Part shown: positions 1-5,181 of the stretch, one piece after another
How positions within the stretch are numbered: the first letter of the stretch is position 1
Layout of the letters: every line of letters begins with the position of its first letter
NCBI GenBank assembly: GCA_023150055.1
Contig: JAKLLP010000092.1
Location: 1-7,944 of the forward strand
Direction of reading: 5' to 3'
Source of the DNA: Gammaproteobacteria bacterium
GTDB taxonomy: Bacteria; Pseudomonadota; Gammaproteobacteria; Steroidobacterales; GCA-2729495
Length of the DNA stretch: 7,944 nt
Notes under the pieces: generated by a model
Database searches by the model: none
Told to the model about the DNA's origin: nothing
Seen by the model: the letters and a program-made list of their open reading frames with translations, nothing else
Program-made: the position numbers and the translations under genes

Positions 1-25
1 CCCGATGGGGCCCCGTTCTGTTTAC

Positions 26-113
26 TGGCGGAGGGAGAGGGATTCGAACCCCCGTGACGTTTCCGTCCCACTGATTTCGAGTCAGGGCCGTTTAGCCTCT
101 CCGGCATCCCTCC
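26..113 (-). tRNA. tRNA-Ser (anticodon CGA)
   Basis: Read on the minus strand, this is a complete class II tRNA of 88 nt including an encoded 3' CCA (26-28). The 7-bp acceptor stem GGAGGGA/TCCCTCC is perfect, and the T arm has the canonical GGTTCGAATCC. The anticodon loop is CTCGAAA, giving anticodon CGA at 77-79, which reads UCG serine codons. The long variable arm and the overall sequence match E. coli tRNA-Ser(CGA). It lies 75 bases downstream of a small protein gene on the same strand but has its own -10 box, so it is probably transcribed independently. Confidence 0.96.
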
Positions 114-130
114 GGGCGTGGCGGGCCGAG

Positions 131-136
131 ATTATA
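131..136 (-). promoter_or_regulatory. -10 box of the tRNA-Ser promoter
   Basis: The minus strand reads a perfect TATAAT 17 bases upstream of the tRNA 5' end, followed by a GC-rich discriminator (GGCCCGCC). A GC-rich discriminator is typical of stringently controlled stable-RNA promoters. No good -35 hexamer is visible 16-18 bases further upstream, so the -35 element is left uncalled. That this drives the tRNA is inferred from position and sequence. Confidence 0.6.
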
Positions 137-188
137 GGCGGATCCGCGCCGCCTGCGCGGCAGTTTTGGCGTTGCGATGTGCGCCAGG

Positions 189-509
189 TCACATCGCGCC
201 AGCGCTCGCGGCGAGCGCCTTGAGCGCATCGAGAAAAGCGTCCGGCTTCCGGATCATTCCCCTGTTGCGCGAGTCGTCGTCGATCGAGCAGCCCGACGGC
301 GACGGCGCCTGGGTGCCCGCCTCGCTGGCAACCTCCAGCCGATACCACCCGAACCAGCGCTCGAGCGGCAGCGGATCGCCCCGACCGCCCTTCTCGTGGT
401 GCGCCCGGTAGGCCCGATAGCGCTGGTAGACCAGCCGGACCTCCGCCGCATCCAAGCCGTCCCGCCGACAGTTCTCCATCCAGCCAGACACCGTTTCCTC
501 GCTACGCAT
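189..509 (-). CDS. small hypothetical protein (106 aa)
   Basis: I do not recognise this protein. The frame is open for 106 codons from an ATG, with strong G/C preference at third codon positions, and the protein has ordinary composition: charged helices in the N-terminal half, a tryptophan/tyrosine-rich WFGWYRLE segment near residues 52-59, and a basic to hydrophobic C-terminus. There is no signal peptide or membrane segment, so it is probably a small cytoplasmic protein. No strong Shine-Dalgarno precedes the ATG (only GACGG nearby). A predicted promoter sits in the AT-rich island upstream, facing the mltF promoter. The overlapping plus-strand frames look like shadows. Function unknown. Confidence 0.6.
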   Translation of the reverse strand: MRSEETVSGWMENCRRDGLDAAEVRLVYQRYRAYRAHHEKGGRGDPLPLERWFGWYRLEVASEAGTQAPSPSGCSIDDDSRNRGMIRKPDAFLDALKALAASAGAM

Positions 510-564
510 AGGCCGTCAAATCCGCCCTATTAATAACCAAAAAAGATTAAGCAGTATTTTTAAG

Positions 565-593
565 TTGTTGTTTTTATTATAAATACACATAAT
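565..593 (+). promoter_or_regulatory. predicted sigma70 promoter for mltF
   Basis: Plus strand: TTGTTG (565-570), a 17-base spacer, then CATAAT (588-593, 5 of 6 matches to TATAAT). The expected start site is near 600, giving a leader of about 80-110 nt depending on which mltF start is used. The site lies in an AT-rich island that stands out sharply from the GC-rich surroundings. Confidence 0.45.
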
Positions 594-604
594 GAGGGTG
601 ACCA
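576..604 (-). promoter_or_regulatory. predicted sigma70 promoter for the small gene at 189-509
   Basis: Minus strand: TGGTCA (599-604, 4 of 6 matches to TTGACA), a 17-base spacer, then a perfect TATAAT (576-581). The expected start site is near 569, leaving a leader of about 60 nt. It overlaps the oppositely oriented mltF promoter. Predicted from sequence only. Confidence 0.45.
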
Positions 605-666
605 GAACAGTGATCGCTGCCAATGGCTCTCCCTGTGGCTGCATGGTAACGTTCGCCCCGCAACAA

Positions 667-693
667 GGCACCGGGTACCCATGACAGGGTGCC
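667..693 (+). other. hairpin in the mltF leader/start region
   Basis: GGCACC (667-672) pairs with GGTGCC (688-693) across 15 bases. The loop contains the palindrome GGGTACCC (673-680) and the ATG at 681. The hairpin ends 3 bases before a strong Shine-Dalgarno (697-702). If translation starts at the TTG at 711, this is a leader structure next to the ribosome site; if it starts at 681, the start codon lies in the loop. Confidence 0.3.
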
Positions 694-2168
694 ACCGGAG
701 GGTTACCGGGTTGTCAGCGAATCATTTGAAAGCCGCAATTCTGCTATGCGCCGCGGCGGCGCTGGGTACATGCGCACGCCCGCCGAGCCTGATGGACGAG
801 ATCCGGGCGGTGGGCGAACTGCGGGTCGTCACCCGTGACGGCCCGAGTACCTACTTCACCTCCGGAGACGGGCCGGCCGGGCCCGAATACGAGCTGCTGC
901 GCGGCTTCGCCGACTCGCTCGGCGTGCCGCTGCGCCTGATCGTCGTCAGGCAGGCCGCCGACGTCCTGCCCATGGTCATCAGCGGCGAGGCTCACCTCGC
1001 GGCCGCAGGCCTCACGGTCAACAGGGAAAACGAGCGGCTGGTCGATTTCGGGCCTGTCTATCAACAGGTCACCGAGCACCTGGTCTACCGCAACGGCCGG
1101 CGCCGCCCGCGCAGCCTGCAACAGGTCCAGGGCAAGCGCATCGAGGTGCCGTCGGGAACAAGTTATGTCAACACGCTGACGCGGGCGCAGGCCCTGCACC
1201 CGGACCTGGTCTGGACCGAGAACCCCCACGCGAACCAGACCGAACTGCTCAATCGGGTAGCCCAGGGCGAACTGGATTACACACTGGTCAAGTCGAACGC
1301 ATTCGCCATCTATCGCAGCTTCATTCCAGACATACGGGTCGCCTTCAACGTCGCGGAAGGCGAACCGATTGCCTGGGCTTTCGCCAAGCGCAATGACCCG
1401 AGCCTCAGGTTGGAGGCGGAAAGATATTTCACCAAAATTCGCGCCGAAGGGCGCCTCGACCAGATTCTCGATTTCCACTACGCCCACGTGCCGAAAGTCG
1501 ATTACGTCGGAACACGCCGGTTCGCTCAGGACGTGGTGGCACGGCTGCCCACCTACCAGAGGCACTTCAAGGCCGCGGCACAACGGCACGAACTCGACTG
1601 GCGCCTGCTGGCCGCCATCGGCTACCAGGAATCGAAGTGGGATCCGGAGGCCGTCTCCCCCACCGGGGTTCGTGGGCTGATGATGCTCACCGAGCAGACC
1701 GCCCAGACCTTCGGCATCGCCGACCGCACCGATCCGCAGCAGAGCATAAAGGGCGGCGCCCGGTATCTTGCCTTTCTGTTCCGCAAGCTGCCCGACCAGA
1801 TCGAACAGCCTGACCGTACCTGGTTCGCCCTGGCCGCCTACAACATCGGCTACGGGCACCTGCTCGATGCGCGCCGCCTGACCCAGAGCCGGGGCGGCGA
1901 CCCGAACCGCTGGCAGGACGTCCGTCCCAGCATCAAGCTCCTCGCCCTCCCCGAGTACTACGAGCAGACCCGGCATGGTTATGCACGCGGCGGCGAGACG
2001 GTGTTGTTCGTCGACAACGTACGCAATTACTACAACGTGCTCACCTGGCTGACCAAGGAAGCGGGTGACGCGCCCGGCTGGATGCAGATGGCGCCGGCAC
2101 CACAGCCAATCCAGGCCCGAGACAGCAAACCGGAGTCGCCTCCCGGGAAACGGCGCAGCCGCGCCTGA
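681..2168 (+). CDS. mltF: membrane-bound lytic murein transglycosylase F
   Basis: Periplasmic/envelope enzyme that cleaves the MurNAc-GlcNAc bond of peptidoglycan, releasing 1,6-anhydro products. The order is a signal sequence (hydrophobic run at about 18-30), a solute-binding-protein family 3 domain (about 40-275) and a C-terminal SLT domain (about 300-440). The SLT domain has the catalytic glutamate E317 in YQESKWD, the SPTGVRGLMML stretch and the AAYNIGY motif (385-391). Order and sequence follow E. coli MltF closely (for example DWRLLAAI, YQES, FALAAYN). C31 follows LGT, a non-ideal lipobox, so lipid anchoring is possible but not certain. The outermost ATG is given here; the TTG at 711, with a much better ribosome site, may be the true start. 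It converges on tadA with 9 bases between stops. Confidence 0.95.
   Translation: MTGCHRRVTGLSANHLKAAILLCAAAALGTCARPPSLMDEIRAVGELRVVTRDGPSTYFTSGDGPAGPEYELLRGFADSLGVPLRLIVVRQAADVLPMVISGEAHLAAAGLTVNRENERLVDFGPVYQQVTEHLVYRNGRRRPRSLQQVQGKRIEVPSGTSYVNTLTRAQALHPDLVWTENPHANQTELLNRVAQGELDYTLVKSNAFAIYRSFIPDIRVAFNVAEGEPIAWAFAKRNDPSLRLEAERYFTKIRAEGRLDQILDFHYAHVPKVDYVGTRRFAQDVVARLPTYQRHFKAAAQRHELDWRLLAAIGYQESKWDPEAVSPTGVRGLMMLTEQTAQTFGIADRTDPQQSIKGGARYLAFLFRKLPDQIEQPDRTWFALAAYNIGYGHLLDARRLTQSRGGDPNRWQDVRPSIKLLALPEYYEQTRHGYARGGETVLFVDNVRNYYNVLTWLTKEAGDAPGWMQMAPAPQPIQARDSKPESPPGKRRSRA
697..702 (+). promoter_or_regulatory. Shine-Dalgarno favouring a TTG start at 711 for mltF
   Basis: GGAGGG lies 8 bases before an in-frame TTG at 711-713, which is ideal spacing. 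The upstream ATG at 681 has only AAGG about 12 bases away. Initiation at 711 would give a 485-residue protein with a compact signal sequence (one lysine, then a hydrophobic run up to the cysteine). Confidence 0.5.
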
Positions 2169-2177
2169 GGCGAAGAG

Positions 2178-2696
<519 letters not shown>

Positions 2697-2792
2697 TCAC
2701 GGAGGGAACCCGGCCTGCCGCCGCCCTCATCGACCGCCAGACCGGTCCTGAAGTCGCGCGGGCTTGGCACTGCTGCAGATGCCCGACGGAGA

Positions 2793-2820
2793 CCGGCCAG
2801 GCGGCTCAGCCGCCGGCCGG
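2793..2820 (-). terminator. strong hairpin spanning the methyltransferase stop codon
   Basis: A perfect inverted repeat CCGGCC-(A)-GGCGGC / GCCGCC-GGCCGG gives a 12-bp, all-GC stem with one bulged base. The 3-nt loop (2806-2808) is exactly the methyltransferase TGA. No T-tract follows, so it is not a classical intrinsic terminator. It may serve as a weak terminator or 3'-end protector that lowers read-through into tadA. Confidence 0.4.
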
Positions 2821-3630
2821 CGACGGTCCGCGGACAGCCTCGCGCACGAGGTCGAAGACGATGCTCGTCGCGGCGAGCGGATGATAACGGCGGGTGTCGA
2901 AATCGAGGCGACGCGCGCGCAGGCCGCGTCGCGCCAGAGTGCCGAGGTCACGCGACCAGCGCCCGAGGTGCTGGCGCAAACCCCGACACTGGTTGCGCTC
3001 GTCGTGCTCCGGGGTACGCCGCAGGTAGCCGAGGGCATAATCGACCGGCTGGTGCATGAAGCGGTCGCCGTCCCAGTACTGGTGGAAGCGCGCGACGCGG
3101 AACGGCGACCGCGCCACCAGATCACGACAGGATTCATAGGTGGTGAGCGTGCGGTGATTCCGGCGGCGAGGGTCGCGGCCGAGATCGAGACAATAGCGGT
3201 ATTGCGGATGACGGTAGTCCGGCACGGACACGCGCATCAGGCCACCCGGCTGCAGCAGGCGATGGCAGTCGGCGAGAATATTCGCCATGGTCACACCATC
3301 GACGTGTTCGAGGAAGTGTTCCGTCAGGATGCGGTCGACCGAGGCGTCGGGCAGCGGGATCGGCGCGGAAAGGTCGAATTCGATACCGAACGCTTCGGTG
3401 GTGGCCGCATCCACGGCAATGTAATTGCGATAGAGCGGATGCGGATGACAGTCTGCGCCACCGCCGAGATTGAGCCAGAGCGGCCGGCGCCTCGCGACCT
3501 GCGCCCAGTCGAGCCGCCCGGCCGCTTCGGCAGGAGCCGGCCGACGACGCGCCAGTTCGTCCAGGCCGGCCACCTCCGCGCTGGAACTGTCGCCCGACAA
3601 TGCCTCTGGTTCGTACACGACGGCGCGCAC
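2806..3630 (-). CDS. class I SAM-dependent methyltransferase (type 11-like)
   Basis: Predicted cytoplasmic SAM-dependent methyltransferase, 274 residues from a GTG. Motif I is LWLNLGGGAD (51-60), followed by YIAVDA (70-75) with the acidic D74 expected to contact SAM. Then come FDLSAPIPLP, DASVDRI, the EHFLEHV helix (104-110) and LLQPGGLMRVSVPD (125-138), the classic post-III segment. This set resembles the stand-alone methyltransferases of COG4627. The C-terminal third is arginine-rich and carries no recognised domain. The substrate is unknown. The start is uncertain: the frame is open further upstream but has no ATG, GTG or TTG there, and no Shine-Dalgarno fits 3630, while another frame looks coding just upstream. 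It lies 251 bases downstream of the ATP-grasp gene on the same strand, so a shared role is plausible but inferred. Confidence 0.85.
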   Translation of the reverse strand: MRAVVYEPEALSGDSSSAEVAGLDELARRRPAPAEAAGRLDWAQVARRRPLWLNLGGGADCHPHPLYRNYIAVDAATTEAFGIEFDLSAPIPLPDASVDRILTEHFLEHVDGVTMANILADCHRLLQPGGLMRVSVPDYRHPQYRYCLDLGRDPRRRNHRTLTTYESCRDLVARSPFRVARFHQYWDGDRFMHQPVDYALGYLRRTPEHDERNQCRGLRQHLGRWSRDLGTLARRGLRARRLDFDTRRYHPLAATSIVFDLVREAVRGPSPAGG

Positions 3631-3656
3631 AACGACGATGACCGACCCTGCGCTGA

Positions 3657-3881
3657 TTGAAGCACAGACACCCTCTGGATACCACTGCGTACCGGTCGCT
3701 CCACCAGCAACTGGGAGCCTTCGGTTCCGCGCACGACGACCGTCTCCCCCTGCGCATCCACGGTGAAAAATCGCTCGGTGAGCCGAGCGAAACCCAGGTC
3801 AGGAAGACACCGGCCGTCGCGCTGCAAGGGCCGAGACCCGGACGTGCCGCTGCAATCACCGCACAGACCGGTGGGGCAGCT
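3657..3881 (-). other. coding-like, cysteine-rich segment after the ATP-grasp stop
   Basis: On the minus strand, the frame of the ATP-grasp gene continues open past its TGA. For about 75 codons it keeps the G/C-rich third positions of real genes (roughly three quarters by hand count). The translation begins SCPTGLCGDC and has cysteines at segment positions 2, 7, 10 and 25 (C-x4-C-x2-C-x14-C). A beta-strand-like stretch follows, containing TERFFTVDAQGETVVV and SQLLVERPV. There is no ATG and no convincing start; a TTG at 3825-3827 lacks a ribosome site. After about 3657 the frame becomes shadow-like and coding passes to the methyltransferase frame. It may be a missed gene, a decayed gene, or a frameshifted extension. 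Not called as a CDS. Confidence 0.35.
3849..3880 (-). other. two-tier hairpin directly after the ATP-grasp UGA
   Basis: Minus strand: GCTGC (3876-3880) pairs with GCAGC (3849-3853). A 2x3 internal loop separates this from CACCG (3869-3873) paired with CGGTG (3857-3861), closed by the 7-nt loop GTCTGTG. It begins one base after the stop codon (3882-3884). No T-tract follows, so it is a poor intrinsic terminator. Confidence 0.4.
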
Positions 3882-4865
3882 TCAGTTCGCCAGCGCCAGT
3901 GCCCGGGTGAGGATTCGCTCGCCGACGACGTTGTCCATGGCGAAATCGGCGAAGTAATGGGCGTCGAGCATCGGGGCCCTGTTGATCTCGTTGATCACGC
4001 AGCGCACGTCCTTGTAAGACTTCGCGATGTCGGGCGTGATGAAGTCGATCCCGGCCAGCGCCAGGCCAAGCGCCTTGCGTGCCGCAATGAACATCTCGAC
4101 GTTGTCCGGGTGCACGTCCCTGGCAATATCCAGCCGCCGCGTTTCACCACCAGCGCTCATGTTGCAGCCGAGCCGCAGCGTGATGCGTTCCCCGTCAGCG
4201 GACACGCTGGCGAGCGTGAGCTTCTGCGCCGCGATGTGGCGCTTGAGTTCACGATCGACCCGGATCGGCTTCAGATACAGACTGCTCCGCAGGGCATTCT
4301 TCGCCTCGATCAGCACCTGCAGCGAGGACTTGCCGTCGCCGGTTACGTATGCCGGGACGCGCTCGATGACATCCACCACATCGCCAGCGAATACCGTGAC
4401 GCGGTAGTTGGTGCCTTCGACAAACTCCGCGAACAGCACGTTCGCTGCGAACCTGCGGGCGATGCGGCCCGCCAGCGCCAGAACACGCGGCTTCTCGATA
4501 CGCACGCTGACACCCCTGGCAAGCGAACCCCGCACGGGTTTCACGACCAGCGGCTTGTGCAGCCCACGCGCGCTCGCGGCCGCCCTCTCTACCGACTCCT
4601 CGCCGGTGAGCAGCACGAAGCCCGGTATGGGCAAGGAAAACTTCCCCAGCAACTGATACGTCCGATACTTGTTGCGCGCAAAGGAGTTCGAGATGCTGTT
4701 GTTGACCCCGAGCTTGTTGCGCTCGATGAACACCCGCCGCCCGCCGGCGAGGAAATAGCCACAGGGCTCGTCCTGCGCGAAAGCGGGTACGTAGGCGACA
4801 CCGAGCTTGTCGGCGGCGTTGCGATAGAGATCGAAATCGATGTTTTTGGTGTAACGCTTGAGCAT
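3882..4865 (-). CDS. cyanophycin-synthetase-like ATP-grasp ligase
   Basis: Stand-alone ATP-grasp protein of 327 residues, related to the ATP-grasp domain of cyanophycin synthetase (CphA) but lacking CphA's Mur-ligase half. Such enzymes form an acyl-phosphate with ATP and join it to an amine, making peptide-like bonds. Visible elements in order are LVVKP (106-110) with the ATP-binding lysine, a glycine-rich loop RGSLARGVS (112-120), ERVPAYVTGDGKS (168-180), NMSAGGE (235-241), VHPDN (251-255), GIDFITPDI (272-280) with D274, and INEIN (291-295) with E293 and N295 as likely metal ligands. All catalytic landmarks look intact. The N-terminal 55 residues are not recognised. No signal peptide, so cytoplasmic. 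The ATG is the only start in frame; a TACAAT box and a 14-bp palindrome lie just upstream. The substrate is unknown. Confidence 0.88.
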   Translation of the reverse strand: MLKRYTKNIDFDLYRNAADKLGVAYVPAFAQDEPCGYFLAGGRRVFIERNKLGVNNSISNSFARNKYRTYQLLGKFSLPIPGFVLLTGEESVERAAASARGLHKPLVVKPVRGSLARGVSVRIEKPRVLALAGRIARRFAANVLFAEFVEGTNYRVTVFAGDVVDVIERVPAYVTGDGKSSLQVLIEAKNALRSSLYLKPIRVDRELKRHIAAQKLTLASVSADGERITLRLGCNMSAGGETRRLDIARDVHPDNVEMFIAARKALGLALAGIDFITPDIAKSYKDVRCVINEINRAPMLDAHYFADFAMDNVVGERILTRALALAN

Positions 4866-4878
4866 AGGCGACTTCGCC

Positions 4879-4892
4879 CGGACCGCGGTCCG
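4879..4892. repeat. 14-bp perfect palindrome upstream of the ATP-grasp gene
   Basis: CGGACCGCGGTCCG is a perfect 14-bp palindrome centred about 20 bases before the ATP-grasp ATG. It begins 6 bases downstream of a TACAAT -10-like box (4899-4904, minus), so it overlaps or immediately follows the expected transcription start. That is a typical place for an operator, or for a 5'-end hairpin in the mRNA. No regulator can be named. Confidence 0.4.
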
Positions 4893-4898
4893 TCGGCA

Positions 4899-4904
4899 AT
4901 TGTA
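4899..4904 (-). promoter_or_regulatory. possible -10 box for the ATP-grasp gene
   Basis: Minus-strand TACAAT (5 of 6 matches to TATAAT) lies about 34 bases upstream of the ATG. The hexamer 17 bases further upstream reads TGTCAA, a poor -35, so if this is a promoter it may depend on an activator or another sigma factor. Confidence 0.3.
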
Positions 4905-4905
4905 A

Positions 4906-5160
4906 GGAGCCCCGCCCGCCGTTGACAGCGCCAGCCCCTATATCCTGTTCGATGGTGGCGGGGCCGGCCGGTTCGATGACTTCCGGATGGCCAGACCGCA
5001 ACCCGCAGGCACCGGGCTGCGGTCCCTTACCCGAGCGGTGACGCCGGCTGGGGGTTCAATCAAGGAAGGGTTGCTCCAGGCGCTACCCGATCACACCGAA
5101 CTGTGGCTCTGGCTCGCCCTGCCTCTCGGCCACGGCCCCGGCACCATTCTTTATATATGA
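4906..5160 (+). pseudogene. possible gene remnant or small ORF in the 4866-5181 gap
   Basis: The plus-strand frame from 4906 (after a TAA at 4903-4905) to the TGA at 5158-5160 is open for 84 codons. Third-position G/C bias is marked, especially in 4924-4990. The translation looks protein-like (SPYILFDGGGAG, RFDDFRM, ending HTELWLWLALPLGHGPGTILYI with a hydrophobic tail), but no family is recognised. The only ATG in frame is at 4987, which would give 57 residues with no evident ribosome site. The best-looking part lies upstream of that ATG. An AAGGAG (4904-4909) has no usable start in frame behind it. This fits the 3' remnant of a deleted gene better than an intact one. Confidence 0.3.
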
Positions 5161-5181
5161 CAGTCGGGAACTGCCGCGCCG

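Noticed and set aside
1..25. Tail of tRNA-Ser as a terminator or integration site
   Set aside because: GGGGCCCC and a short complementary stretch are present, but the sequence is cut by the window edge and no tRNA-end duplication or integrase gene is seen in the window.
623..649. Eight-codon ATG...TAA upstream ORF in the mltF leader
   Set aside because: No ribosome site precedes it, and nothing suggests attenuation; an ORF this short is expected by chance.
744..1976. 410-codon open frame on the minus strand antisense to mltF
   Set aside because: It is the mirror of the strongly codon-biased mltF gene. The translation is low-complexity and unlike any family, as expected for shadow frames in GC-rich DNA.
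2764..3660. 298-codon plus-strand frame over the methyltransferase
   Set aside because: Antisense to the methyltransferase, which has clear SAM-binding motifs; treated as a shadow.
3657..4925. 422-codon open frame on the plus strand over the ATP-grasp gene
   Set aside because: It is antisense to a gene with clear ATP-grasp motifs, and its own translation has no recognisable motif or ribosome site.
4922..4950. Perfect TTGACA on the plus strand as a promoter
   Set aside because: No -10-like hexamer lies 16-18 bases downstream (the sequence there is CTGTTC), and TATATC is only 11 bases away.
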